Shown: positions 49,649-62,400, counted from the first letter of the stretch. The stretch is 64,000 bases of DNA from Glandiceps talaboti (GCF_964340395.1 NC_135552.1:19345681-19409680), one strand, 5' to 3'. Numbers and translations are program-made. The notes: generated from the sequence alone by a model not told the origin.

Positions 49649-52600
49649 ATGGCCAATTTTGAGTTAGACCCAATATTTGTGAAGGCATTGACTTTGTTGC
49701 ATTCTAAAAACAGAGAATCGGATGAACAACTTAGACAAATGGTAGATGACGTTCTAGCAGCGACACAAGATAAATCTGGGACAGATCGTAAGGTGAGAAG
49801 TTGTGTCAGTGTTGATTGAATCCTGTTTTAGGGAACCTTCAGTAATCAGTAATTACAAGGGGACGGGTACCACAGACCGGGCTGGATTTAACCCGACATC
49901 GTAGTAACTACTGAAGGTTTCCTAACATGGATATTGAAGAAATGTTTCTATGTTGTGTTGGGTAACACATGTCAATGTACTCAGTTAACTACAGCTTGGC
50001 AAATTGTGGGCTCTTAACCTGGAAATTTTTGCTAAAGACCCTATTTTCACTAATTACGCTGGAAAACAAAAACTCAAAAATAAGTAGTGACTACAATGCC
50101 TGCATGTATGTAAACACAATGTACCAGTCTGGTAATGAGTAAAAATTATTCTTTCAGAACTTACTGAAGACTGTAAAATTGCAAAACTTTGTAGTAGTGA
50201 AAATATCTAAGTTTACAGTATATTTCATACATGGGCAGGTCAGCATTTAAACTTTAAAAAAAAAATTGAGATATATTTCCTGAAACTACTGGTATAATTG
50301 GAAAGTCGAAGGTCGGCTTAGGTCATGCAATAATGGAACCATACATGGTTTTGCATGATCTTATGTATATGCAGAATCACACAACCTACATGTACATTGT
50401 AGCTATTTCATTGTCATCAACTTTATTTAATCAATACAGAATACAGACAGCAAATCACAAGGCACAAGTAGCAAGTCTTCAGCTGCTAGTAAAAAGGAAT
50501 CTAGCATTAGTTCAAGGTCCTCAGAACAGAGGAAGGAACCAGAAAAACGAGGTGCAGAAAAGGTATGTCTTGTCCGTCAAGAAAAGTTGTTTTCAATTCA
50601 TATGATCTTACAATAGTGCCATGGGAGGAGGGAGGGGGAGGAGAAAGACATAGTGAGTACTTGTTTTATTACTCTGGTAGTTGAGCCTTCAGTTTACTAA
50701 CATAGACCTCAGACCACTAACAAATTTTTAGTGGTGTGAGCATAGACACAAAGTAAAACTATTGGTGCAATGTGTTGATAAAATAGTGATAAGCTATTGA
50801 ATGGACGTTGGTTTAATTGTAGTCTCAGTAAGGAGTTTTGTTGACAGAATTGCATGAACTTGCAGTGTACTGTTTTGGGACATCCAATGTTTACACTATC
50901 TTGATCACAGGGTAATTAGAATCACACCAACAGAGGAACTGCTATCACCCAACAAAGGAACTGTAATCTACCACACTGAAGAACAATAGATTTAGTTTGC
51001 GTCTTTCTCAGTAAACCAAAGGCTTGATTACCAGGATTGTGACAGTTGTCAGACTACTATGACTTTTGCTGCCATAGATGTTTCTCTTTCTTTCCATCTT
51101 TTTCACCAAACACTATCACATACTTAAAATGTTATATTTCTCAGTTCAAACCAGAGACAACAGAACCATCCAGAGAAGCTAAGAAACCCAAACTTGATGA
51201 GACTGTTTCCAAACCCAAGAAGTATGAATCCACATTTCTACGTGATGACCTTGTTGATGAAGATGACAGTACTGAGAAGACAGAGGATAGTACAACTGAT
51301 GCAGATGATTTTGCCATGGAGATGGGGCTTGCCTGTGTTTTATGTCGACAACTAGATGTTTCTTCAGGGAACCAACTGGTTGAATGTCAAGAATGTCATA
51401 ATTTATACCATCAGGTAATTAATTAGTAATTAACAAATTAACACCACTGACACCAAAAACCCTCCAAACTCCTATCTTGGATAGGAGTCAGCAAAATTTG
51501 ATGTTTGCATAAGGCGAAAAAAAATAATTGTGTGTTTCCGATAACATGGCCTCAGAGAATAGGGTAGATAGGTCAGGATTTTATTTTATTGTATTTTATC
51601 TTTTTAATTGTTTTTATTTTTTGAAAAATATTACTTCGACCCAAAAGCAAATGAAATGTCAGACAGAATACCCTTTCTGTGATAGTTTGATGAAATATAT
51701 AGATACATCGCTGGGGAAAGAAAATAGACGTACAAAAATTGTGCATGAAGGTCAAGAAGACAAAGAATTTCTTATTTATTGGTTTTAAATGTGTGAAAAA
51801 TGTTTTGGGTCAGCGGCTTAAACAAGGGTCGGTCGGGTTATCAAAAAGAAACATTTTATTTTATTTGCCTAAATGTGAACATGACCTAGGACACTTATGG
51901 GAGATTTCCTCTATCCCTCCTGAAACTGTCATGACTTTCTTCTGTCAGTCTTACAGTAAATATAAGACATAGGGGGTTACTGAAAAAAGCTGAAAGGTGA
52001 GGAGTACCTCTATATGGGCGCCCTCAGTGGCAACTTCCAGTTGCTTTTAAAGTAAGCAGGTTAACCCAAGGGTCTAGCAACTAGACTGAATATGAACATG
52101 GTAGACTGTAAGATACATTGTGTCATGCCACACTCTTGGATCATCTCTTTCCATATGATTGATTGATGTGGTGTATCTTGAGGTGTGTCGTACAGACTAC
52201 TTATTTACATCTGTATAAGTATGACTGCATTTTGTGTGAGTTTGGTTGACTCTGTAGTATTTACCATAATGTATGTGAATGACATATGATCTTGAGGTAG
52301 GAGCTAAGTTGCATCACAATGTTGCATTGCAATGGGGCTATTATGATATATAACATGTATTGATAAATAAACAGACTCGCATGTTTTATAGTGACACCCA
52401 CATAATAAAATCCACATATATGTTAATTTTAGAAATGCCACAAGCCAACATTGAGTGATGCTGATGTCAATGATCCCAGAGTTGTATGGTACTGTAATAG
52501 ATGCAGCAGAAATATGAAAAAGATGGTAAGTATGAAATGTAACAAAATTTTGATTGACACCGTGATTTATTGATCATACCCAACATTGTTAACAGGTGTT

Positions 52601-54721
52601 AATATCTTCATTGTATAACATTGGAAAGTGAGATGTGCATTGTTTGTAGATTCTAAGTAATTCATTAAAACGAGGCTGCCAAAGATACTGTATGGGAGAT
52701 TGTTGGAATGAAAGAACTGATGCAACGATAGTGTACTACATGTAAAAGTGGACAGGAAATGGAAAAGATACTACCAAACAAAACAGTACAACATTTATTA
52801 ATTTCTAAGACTTGTATGTGTACGTATTAGTTTAAATGTACAAAATTATTTGCTTAATGTAAAGAAATGATGGAAATAACATTCACCAATTTTTGGCAGA
52901 GTTGTATTATTTATAATCTTGTATTGTATTTATTGAATTTCAGGCTAGTAAACAAAAGAGTAAATCATCGATGTCGTCCAGTAGTAAAGACAGTAAGAAA
53001 AATGAAGAACCTGTATTGCTGTTTAAAAGAAGTGAATCATCCATGGCAACCAGTAAGGTAATAAAATGACAATACTGCAATATATACATCTGTACTTCCA
53101 AAGTAAATGAATGCTATCATGTATATAACATAATACACGGTTTTACCCCTAAGTATCTAGCTGTGAGTATGTACTGTGTATAACATAATACATGTTTTTT
53201 TACCTCTGAGTATGTACTGTGTATAACATAATACATGCTTTTTTACCTCTGAGTATGTACTGTGTATAACATAATTATAATACATGGTTTTTACCTCTGA
53301 GTATGTACTGTGTATAACATAATTATAATACATGGTTTTTACCTCTGAGTATGTACTGTGTATAACATAATACATGCTTTTTTACCTCTGAGTATGTACT
53401 GTGTATAACATAATACATGGTTTTTACTTCTGAGAATCTACCTCTGAGTATAACATACTACATGTTTTTTACCTCTGAGAATGTACTGTGTATAACATAA
53501 CACATGGTTTACCTCTGAGTCTAAGTATGTACTGTGTATAACATAATACATGGTTTTACCTCTGAGTATGTACTGTGTATAACATAATACATGGTTTTTA
53601 CCTCTGAGAATCTGCTTCTGAGTATAACATACTACATGTTTTTTACATCTGAGAATGTACTGTGTATAACATAATACATGGTTTTACCTCGGAGTATGTA
53701 CTGTGTGTAACATAATACATACTTTTACCTCTGAGTATGTACTGTGTATAACATAATACATGTTTTTTTACCTCTGAGTATGTACTGTGTATAACATAAT
53801 ACATGTTTTTTTTACCTCTAAGTATGTACTGTGTATAACATAATACATGTTTTTTTACCTCTAAGTATGTACTGTGTATAACATAATACATGGTTTTACC
53901 TCTGAGTATGTACTGTGTGTAACATAATACATGCTTTTACCTCAAAGTATCTAGCTGTGACTATGTACTTATATAACATAATACATGGTTTACCTCTGAG
54001 TCTAAGTATGTACCGCTGAGTATGTACTGTGTATAAGATAATACATGGTTTTACCTCTGAGTATCTAGCTCTATGTACTGTATATAATAAACACATGGTT
54101 TACCTCTGAGTCTAAGTATGTACTGTGTATAACATAATACATGGTTTTACCTCTGAGTATGTACTGTGTGTAACATAATACATTTTGTACATGCTTTTAC
54201 CTCTAAGTATCTAGCTGTGACTATGTACTGTGTATAACATAATACATGGTAGAAAGCTGTTTTTGTACTCTGTGAATAGTCCTTGTTTCCTATAATGTTC
54301 TTGTCTTACTTTGACTCACACACATACACATATACTATTTCAGAACTCGGCCCCAGGCCCTTCATCAACCAGTCACCAACCATTGGTAGGATTAGCTAGT
54401 TTAGCTGCAAATCTAAGTGGTAAACAGAGTGGTACAAAAGTAGCACCCAGCATCTTGTCATCTAAAGCTCATTCTACAAGTTCTATGAAAACCTCTACCA
54501 GTACAGTGGCCAGCAAATCAGCAATCAGTGCCCCTATACGACAGGGGATGACATCTAGCTCATCAAGTAAACCGTCACCAGTCATACAACCTCCTCCCAG
54601 TAAACCTGTGAGTCTACAGACAGGGAAGTCAGGTACAACGAGCAGAACATCTAGTGCTACCAGTACAGCTAATGCCATGAAACGATTACAAATGATGAAA
54701 AAGAAAGCAGCAAAACGATAA
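49649..54721 (+). CDS. INTS12: Integrator complex subunit 12
   Basis: Six phase-0 exons: 49,649-49,792; 50,440-50,562; 51,145-51,414; 52,433-52,525; 52,944-53,057; 54,344-54,721 (TAA), giving 373 aa (human about 460). All introns are GT-AG. The N-terminus [20 protein letters not shown] matches INTS12, the region by which it associates with the Integrator complex. A C4HC3 PHD finger is complete across exons 3 and 4: C153, C156, C170, C173, H178, C181, C200, C203, preceded by the conserved [12 protein letters not shown]. The rest is Ser/Lys-rich and disordered, with LFKRSE and the conserved C-terminal [14 protein letters not shown]. Integrator processes snRNA 3' ends and regulates RNA polymerase II. 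The start ATG has a good context (AAACATGG). In vertebrates INTS12 shares a divergent promoter with GSTCD; no such neighbour is visible here. Confidence 0.95.
53120..54249. repeat. 43-bp tandem repeat in INTS12 intron 5
   Basis: About 25 imperfect copies of a unit containing GAGTATGTACTGTGTATAAC, ATAATACATG and TTTTTACCTC fill nearly the whole 1.3-kb intron before the last INTS12 exon. Copies vary in T-run length, and some are expanded with TCTAAGTATGTA or CTAGCTGTGA inserts. Confidence 0.93.
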
Positions 54722-56358
54722 CAATCATATACTGCATGCATTAATGTACGGATGGATAATTGAGTTACTTTGTTCAGGAAATAAGTACACAAAGCTGTAA
54801 TATCGAGGAGAGGGTGGAGTTTATTACACACATTCTTTCAGATGGATGCATTAGTTTCACTCTTTCCTGTTAATTATAATGTCAGTAGCTACACCTGGGC
54901 CATTTTTTTTCATCAAATAACTAAAGATATATTCACTAAAAATTGGTCAGTTACTTATTAAAAAGACACTGTATCTGTTAATTAGTGGTCAATATTATCC
55001 ATGGGTGGTGTAGTGACAAGTTTAAATCTTGAGCTAAAGCTTTCGTTTTTGGATCTGTCGCCATGTTATATTTGCACTAGTTGGTAACTGTAGTATCATT
55101 TTTCCGCAATCCATTCACTGAAATTATGTTGGAATACCAATATTTAGACATTGTACATGTAAATCAGTGGTTGATCATATCCGCAAGTCGTGCAGTAACA
55201 GGTTGAAATCGTGAGGATGCTGATCGTTGGCTGTGGACCCCAAAATCAATTTGATTTGATTTACTGCACCATATCATGTGTACAGCTACAAAAAAAATAT
55301 GGTAACCCACAGATGATTCACAATGCTAATCAGGTTGTACAATATTACCTGTAAGTTATTTTGTCTGATAAAACATTTTCAAAAGAATGTTCTAGTTGCA
55401 TCTAGTACAGCTTTAACATAGTCGTCTGTGTAGATAGGAATTATTTTGATGTTTCAATAGTAGAATGTTTTGCATTTCCCTAAGTGATTGATTTAGATAC
55501 ACAGTAGTTAATGGTCACATCATGCCAATGTATAGGGAGCCCACAGTTTTGCAACTGCAGACATCAGACCGTTGACAAATGGAACCTGTTACAAACAGGG
55601 AAACTAAACAACTGAATTGGATTAACAACACTTGGCTCAGCAAGTTGGAACAGCAGAGACTTGTAATACACATCATGGTTTGATAAGATCAGTTTTATGG
55701 CCACTTTATGTGTACATGAAATGGCAGGGGAACTGCAAAATTTGTTTGTGAACATGAACTATTATGTAATGTGGCTATAAAAGTGTTCTTATCAAATGAT
55801 GGAATGTAATACAATTTTCTTTTTCCAACATGCTCATTGCCAAGTGTTATTAATCCAGTTCAGTTGTTTACTTTCCCTGTTTGTAACATGTTCTGTTCGT
55901 CCACGGTCTGATATTGGCTGTTGTATAAAGTTACAGTGTGTATACTGCATATGAAAACTGCATTCGACCTTCTTGGGTGTCATATATGCTACACATCATG
56001 TAAAGAGTCAACCTGTACAAGTTTCTTTGTCTATCTCATTAAATGAATATATTGAATTTACCAGTAGTTGTCTTCTTGTTTGAAAGAGTGTGTGAGGGCG
56101 TGTATGACGTTTGTGAAGTACTATTGAACTTTGATCACCTACACCAGACTATCAGCTGTACATTGCTAACTTTGATTACTCATACCAGACTATCAGCCAC
56201 AGGCACTTGAGTCGATCTGTATGATGTAAAAAAATGTATAGTAAGAAGTGAGTTATGATCTGAATTCAGAGTGGTAGCATACAAGTCATTGAACAGGTGA
56301 CAAGACTAGTCAAATGATAAAATATCTCTTGAGCAATGTCTAACTTGGCCAACACTGC

Positions 56359-56421
<63 letters not shown>

Positions 56422-56959
56422 ACGTTTCTAATTCTATCAGCGTAATGATTTTTAATATTAAAAGACTTAGTTGTTGCGATTATATATACAACATTTCAAC
56501 ATGGAATGTTAAAGCATAGACCCTGTAGAGGCTATAGTTATAGCGTATCAAAATCTACAATTGTCTATCTTGTGAGTTAGGGCGAGGTTGTAGGCAATAC
56601 CAAAACTGTTTTCGAAAAATTGGTGGGAGACAGAAGATAACAAACGAAGACTTCTTATAACACTACAGTAGAATCTAGATGAATTTTGATATCACTGGTA
56701 TACATGAAGTAAAAGTGAAATTCTTCACTATTTCGAGTCCACTGCACGTTTTCATTGAACTGTGACAAAAAACCCTTTAAGTTCAAAATATCCAACTGTT
56801 ACCGACAGGACAAAACTGACGTGTACCTCTGTAAAAATCAGTCAGCCCATCGCAAGTTTTACGTAACTTTAAGATATCGTTTTTTACGCAACTTCAACAT
56901 GCTACTTAAAGAGGGAGACCGAAGGCGAAACTTCAAGAGACTCTGCTAGTGTCTGAACT
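54722..56959. other. INTS12 3'UTR and intergenic region
   Basis: The 3'UTR of INTS12 begins here. An ATTAAA at 56,039-56,044 is one possible polyadenylation signal, not a confirmed one. A (CA)n run of about 27 copies lies at 56,363-56,416. No other gene is seen before the GPx start. Confidence 0.5.
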
Positions 56960-58171
56960 ATGGCGTTCAGATTTGGGGCCTTTGTGCTCCTCTGTATGCT
57001 ATCCCTGGGTTTCGGCCCATCAGGGGTTTATTCACAGAAGAAGAAGTATTGTGATGCTACTTCAAGGTCAATTCATGAATTTACTGGAATCACTTTGCAG
57101 AATTCCTATGAAGTGACTTCTTTATCACAATTTAAAGGTTCAACTTTGTTGATCGTCCCAACTTCGTCATTCTGAGGTGAGCCAATATAGAATTTATTAC
57201 TACGATATCGTGGTGTTGATTTTTACACAGGTTTATGACTTTGAATTTTAAGGTGAAGAATGAACTTTATCAATGTAGTGTTGACAGAAAATCCGTCTTG
57301 CATGCCGGTGGGCTGAAATGAGTGTAGTGTATTATACTACATAGGTGGAAAAGAGTAGAGTTTCAATTTCATAGGCGAATGTTTTTTGTGTCTTTTTGGT
57401 GTCGCACAACTTTCTTGTTACAAATTACACAAAGTACAGATTCTGATAGCGCTCTGGTAGCATATTCTGATCATTATTATGTTGTTTTTGGCGGTATATT
57501 TAGTCATATACACGTGTCTATTTTAAGACTTCTTGCTTCCTCTTTTGCTCTGATTTCTGACGTTACAAAGGGTGTGATTTATAACTCAGTTGTTGTTGTT
57601 GTACCATGTGGGCTGATCCCATCCTTGAAATATTATCAAACCAATCGTATATCCTTTAATCACCCGAAACTCTTATATATTATATAATAACTCGGGGTTG
57701 TTGCATAACAACCATATCTCTGTGATCATCTCTGATTAAAACTCACATTATGTATACTATAGATTGTAAGCTACGTCGTGACATTTCGCCCTCACCGGCC
57801 TCCTGTCACACCTCCTCTGTTATTAGGGGTTGACCGATGTGTGAGGGCGCCCCGTCACGGCGTACCTTACAGACTATGTATACTACTGAGTGGCCAGGGC
57901 AGATTAGGTGTAAGTCAAGATACGTCCGGGATGGCGATTACAATTCAGAGAATAGAAATAATCGACTACGTAACTGACTATTTCCAACAAGCTTCTTCTT
58001 GGATGTACAACCTGTTAAGTGTCAATAGTACAGACGTGTTTGAGTGAAAACAACTATCTATTACTGTAATGTAATTCAAGATACCGACTTTTAATGTCAA
58101 TCTAGTCGTTTTGATAATGATTTAGAAAACTTGAGAAAACTTGGTAGTTGGTAGTTTGCCAATCGACAGGC

Positions 58172-58215
<44 letters not shown>

Positions 58216-60804
58216 CCAACCAACCAACCAACCAACCAACCAACCAACCAACCAACCAACCAACCAACCAACCAACCAACCAACCAACCAACCAACCAAC
58301 CAACCAACCAACCAACCAACCAACCATCCAACCAACCAACCAACCAACCAACCAACCAACCAACCAACCAACCAACCAACCAACCAACCAACCAACCAAC
58401 CAACCAACCAACCAACCAACCAACCAACCAACCAACCAACCAACCAACCAACCAACCAACCAACCAACCAACCAACCAACCAACCAACCAACCAACCAAC
58501 CAACCAACCAACCAACCAACCAACCAACCAACCAACCAACCAACCAACCAACCAACCAACCAACCAACCAACCAACCAACCAACCAACCAACCAACCAAC
58601 CAACCAACCAACCAACCAACCAACCAACCAACCAACCAACCAACCAACCAACCAACCAACCAACCAACCAACCAACCAATCAATCAATCAATCCGCCCAC
58701 CTTCCTACCAGTCTGTCAGTCAGTCAGTCAGCCAGTCAGCCAATAAAATAAATAATAAATGAATAAATAAATAACTGCATAAATAAATAAATAAACAAAG
58801 TTAAAATAACAAAGAAACACTGACAAGGAGTCGAATGTTCGAACTTGTACATAGCGTACAATGATTCATGAAAAACAAACGAGGTCATAGCAAGGGCAGG
58901 GCATGCGCACTAGGCAAAATATGTGGTTTACACAATGAGCTGTAATGAATAACTATAGAGTATCAGCATGACATGGTTGGTCGCAAATTAGTGAAATGTA
59001 CACAGATGTAAAGATACAGAATGATTGGTTGATCGCAAATTAGTGAAATGTACACAGATGTAAAGATACAGAATGATTGGTTGGTCGCAAATTAGTGAAA
59101 TGTACACAGATGTACAGATACAGAATGATTGGTTGGTCGCAAATTAGTGAAATGTACACAGATGTACAGATACAGAATGATTGGTTGATCGCAAATTAGT
59201 GAAATGTACACAGATGTAAAGATACAGAATGATTGGTTGATCGTAAATTAGTGAAATGAACACAAGTGTACAGATACAGAATGATTGGTTGATCGCAAAT
59301 TAGTGCGAAGCGTACGCAGATGTAAAGATACAGCATGATTGGTTGATCGTAAATTAGTGAAATGAACACAGGTGTACAGATGAAGGTTAATTGGTTGATC
59401 GCAAATGAAGACAAGTATTTCAAATGTATAAACAAAGGGCTTGATCATACTCAGGTACAATGATAATTAGAAACTAAGCTCTGAATGTCTGACATGTTGT
59501 CCTCTTATAGGACTCACCCGTCAGTATCTTGAACTGAATGCACTAATGGATGAGTTCAGAGATTACAACTTCACTGTCCTAGCCTATCCTACCAATCACT
59601 TTGGTAAGTTGTGTATTTTTTTTAATTCTTTTGTCAAATTTCAGATTGTACTACACTTTGCCATTTAGTATGTGTACGCATAGACTCAGACGTCTTTGTA
59701 ATGATTGCTCGTTTGTAAGGTACGCCGTGACGGGGCGCCCTCACACATCGGCCAACCCCTCCCACATGTATTCAATGATATGATGACGTCAGAAGAGTTA
59801 TGATATTAGGTTGTTACAACTAGACGTTAGTTTTGGAATTGTAACATAGGCCTACTAGTCACCAAGGGAACAACTTGAACAATTCTAGTATATAGGATAC
59901 TGAGGTGAAAGTGACGATGGAGCTCTACAATTGGTGTTCTAGCTCATCTTTAGGTTCACCAAATTAGTACCCATTAGGTAGATATTTCAGTAATTGGCCA
60001 TGGTAATTGTTACAAAATCTAAGCAGTTTCTTATGTTACTGTCTGTTTGTAGGAAAGCAGGAGCCTGGTTCCAATAGTGAGATACTGAATACTCTTAAGT
60101 ATGTGAGACCTGGTGGAGGTTATGAGCCAAACTTCCCTGTCTTCCAGAAGGGAAATGTCAACGGAGGTCGTTCACAAGCTGTCTGGCAGTATCTTAGGGT
60201 ATGGTATTTAAAATACTCGTATAGCCAAACTAGATCCCACTAGGATAGACAACTAGATATTCCAAATACTAGAATATTAGACAAACTAGATATTCCAAAT
60301 GGGTACCTCTAGGATGGCCATGATCTAGATGGTGTCTAGACCAATCAGATCGCTCGATTTGCGCCATCAATATACTGATATAATTCTATAATGCGTATTA
60401 TAGGAGTAACGTAATTGTTAATATAACTCCAGTTTAATTCTGGATTTCAACAAGGTGACAAACATTTGCCAAGAAAAGCCAATAATTTTAGGATAATATT
60501 TAGATCTATAAAGGGCAGGCAGCTTCTTTTTTCTACCTGTTGCTTTCTGTTAATCATCCTTACCTCTGTATCAACACAGGATACTTGCAAATCACCGGAG
60601 GGTTATCTTGGATACAGTACAACGTTGTTTTGGTACCCGTATCATAGTGATGACATCCGCTGGACATTCAGAGAGCGCTTCATCATCGATCCGAACGGCT
60701 TCCCATACATTCGAATCAACGATGGCCGCAATCCGTACAGACGACGTGGTCTGAGGGATGACATCGAACAGTATTTGACAGAACGTTATATCGATTTAGT
60801 TTAG
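56960..60804 (+). CDS. secreted selenocysteine glutathione peroxidase (GPX3-like), copy A
   Basis: Exons 56,960-57,176; 59,511-59,603; 60,053-60,198; 60,580-60,804 (TAG), all with GT-AG junctions. They give 226 residues, the length of human GPX3. A signal peptide ([11 protein letters not shown]...GVYSQ) marks export. The in-frame TGA at 57,173-57,175 is residue 72, exactly where the family has selenocysteine ([18 protein letters not shown]), so it is a Sec codon rather than a defect. The catalytic Gln is present (HFGKQEPG, Q106). In the last motif Trp is kept but the usual Asn is Thr (DIRWTF, W180-T181). The GPX3-specific [15 protein letters not shown] is well conserved. The enzyme would reduce hydrogen and lipid peroxides with glutathione outside the cell. 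A SECIS candidate follows in the 3'UTR. A second copy starts at 62,184. Confidence 0.95.
58172..58691. repeat. (CAAT)n-(CAAC)n-(CAAT)n microsatellite
   Basis: About 11 CAAT units, then about 116 CAAC units (58,214-58,678) with a single visible interruption (CATC near 58,326), then three CAAT units. It lies in intron 1 of GPx-A. Long NQPT and GWLV frames on the two strands are artefacts. Confidence 0.98.
58972..59406. repeat. 52-bp tandem repeat in GPx-A intron 1
   Basis: Eight full copies and a partial ninth of a unit containing GATTGGTTGATCGCAAATTA, GTGAAATGTACACAGATGTA and AGATACAGAAT repeat exactly every 52 bp. They end about 100 bp before exon 2. One copy is altered (GTGCGAAGCGTACGC). 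Confidence 0.95.
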
Positions 60805-60929
60805 TATGACACCTAATTAATCACAGGCTCTGCTTCAGCTTGAATGTAAAACAACTTTTTGTGTGTGTAGATATACGGTTTTGAAAGATGGTTAATTTCT
60901 GATTGCTTAGTTTTGCTGATGAACATGAC

Positions 60930-61000
60930 ATCAATATTTATGAAGACCAGTATGAAACCATTACAGTGGTGTACTTGGTTCTGATGTTACAATGTAGTTT
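60930..61000 (+). promoter_or_regulatory. SECIS element candidate (form 2) of GPx-A
   Basis: In the 3'UTR, about 135 nt after the stop, ATGA (60,940-60,943) and TGAT (60,982-60,985) can form the non-Watson-Crick quartet. Between them AGACCAGTATG and TGTACTTGGTTC pair as an 11-12 bp helix with one bulged U and some wobbles. An AAA bulge comes next, followed by a CCA/TGG mini-stem with a TTACAG loop, which is the form-2 layout. Family knowledge: this structure recruits SBP2 and the Sec-specific elongation factor, letting TGA be read as selenocysteine. It was identified by eye, without folding software. Confidence 0.72.
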
Positions 61001-61079
61001 ATGAAATGTTAGTGCATTCCATTTTGTAAAAAAAAGCATTGTATATTGTTATCATGTTATTTAAAGCATTCCCAAAGTA

Positions 61080-61085
61080 ATTAAA
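61080..61085 (+). terminator. candidate polyadenylation signal of GPx-A
   Basis: ATTAAA lies about 275 nt after the stop and about 95 nt after the SECIS core, a plausible 3' end for a short selenoprotein 3'UTR. Confidence 0.35.
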
Positions 61086-61560
61086 ACAACCGTTTTTTCA
61101 CAATACAACGTGTTAATATTTTTTGTCATGAACAATTTATCAAGTTATGTATTATGTGGATAGAAATAGTGAATACATCTAGGCTAGAGAAAGACATAAC
61201 AACATCAGGGGTCACACAGAGTACAACACAAGTCAACGTTTGCATAGTATTACATCACCATCTGATCTCTGGACATTTACCTTACGTTGTATTGTATTGT
61301 GCGCTTCTGTTTGTGTTGGGCTGTTTTATCAATTACATCTGCTGGTAGATCACCTGTTGTGCTTGATATATGGTAACTATGGCAATCATTGTATGCTCTT
61401 CAAGTGTTGGGATCAAAATATCATGATCACAATCTCATGATAATGTTGATTACTTATTATGAACCATAGTCCAAGAAGTGTGAAGAACCTAGATAAGACA
61501 AATGTCGTATTGAAGAAAATTCAGTTAGTTCACGTACTAAAACTAGTACTACCCCGGGGG

Positions 61561-61733
<173 letters not shown>

Positions 61734-62135
61734 GTCACATTCGGCTATTGTTTCGTGACGTCATTAAGATTAAAGTCTATGAAATGGTATAATAAACACT
61801 TGCAATGATCCTTGGACATTGATCTTTTTGTACCGACCTCCGATACTTCCAGCAACTTCAAACGTGCTTTTGGGTCAATGAGAACCATTATGAAGTTTGG
61901 GGGTGATCTATGGAAATAATAATTGGTATACACTATCCAGGCATATTATGAAACTGTTTTGTGAATATTACTATAAAGTCTCTAGTTGATTTTTATTGCA
62001 CGGACTAAACTTTACGTATTTTTACGCACGTTTAGCTGAATTTCAGTAGGAAATTATAGCGAACATAGATTTTCTGAACTGCATTCCTACCTTTGTACAA
62101 AATGAGATCTCCCTCCTTAGCCGTGTTCACGGGGA

Positions 62136-62140
62136 TATAA
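62136..62140 (+). promoter_or_regulatory. weak TATA-like site upstream of GPx-B
   Basis: GGGATATAAG lies 44 bp before the GPx-B ATG. The spacing would leave only a very short 5'UTR, so this is a weak call. No comparable site is seen in front of copy A. Confidence 0.25.
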
Positions 62141-62183
62141 GTTTTATACCATCTCACATTTAGGCAGTGCATTCTTCTGGAGC

Positions 62184-62400
62184 ATGGCGTTCAGATTTGG
62201 GGCCTTTGTGCTCCTCTCCATGATATCCCTGGGTTTCGGCCCATCAGGGGTTTATTCACAGAAGAAGAGGTATTGTGATGCCACTTCAAAGTCTATTCAC
62301 GAATTCACTGGAATCACTTTGCAGAATCCCGAAAAGGAGATCTCACTCAGAGATTTCGCAGGATCCGTTCTCTTAATCGTCCCGAGTTCTACTTACTGAG
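62184..62400 (+). CDS. secreted selenocysteine glutathione peroxidase, copy B, exon 1 (partial)
   Basis: Exon 1 encodes a signal peptide almost identical to copy A ([20 protein letters not shown]), then [22 protein letters not shown] and the active-site strand LLIVPSSTY followed by TGA (62,397-62,399) at the Sec position. One further base leads to a GTAAGC donor at 62,401. Exon length (217 nt), phase and Sec codon equal those of copy A, so this is a tandem duplicate in the same orientation, 1.4 kb after copy A's stop. The residue before Sec is the family-typical Tyr, whereas copy A has Phe. The remaining three exons and the SECIS would lie right of base 64,000; none is seen in the 1.6 kb left. 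Confidence 0.9.

Larger units (their letters stand above)
57825..59760. repeat. 50-bp inverted pair in GPx-A intron 1
   Basis: The segment at 57,825-57,874, containing GTGAGGGCGCCCCGTCACGG, recurs in reverse complement at 59,711-59,760 with about two mismatches, 1.84 kb apart. The pair encloses the CAAC and 52-bp arrays. It may be the two ends of one composite element or two opposed copies of a dispersed GC-rich repeat. Confidence 0.8.

Noticed and set aside
57173-57175. TGA in GPx-A read as a disabling stop, making a pseudogene
   Set aside because: It lies at the exact Sec position, the downstream exons are intact and in phase, and a SECIS candidate is present. Copy B has the same TGA.
58141-58762. 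Open frames of about 200 codons (NQPT and GWLV repeats)
   Set aside because: A CAAC tetranucleotide array is open in every frame on both strands; there is no domain and it sits in an intron.
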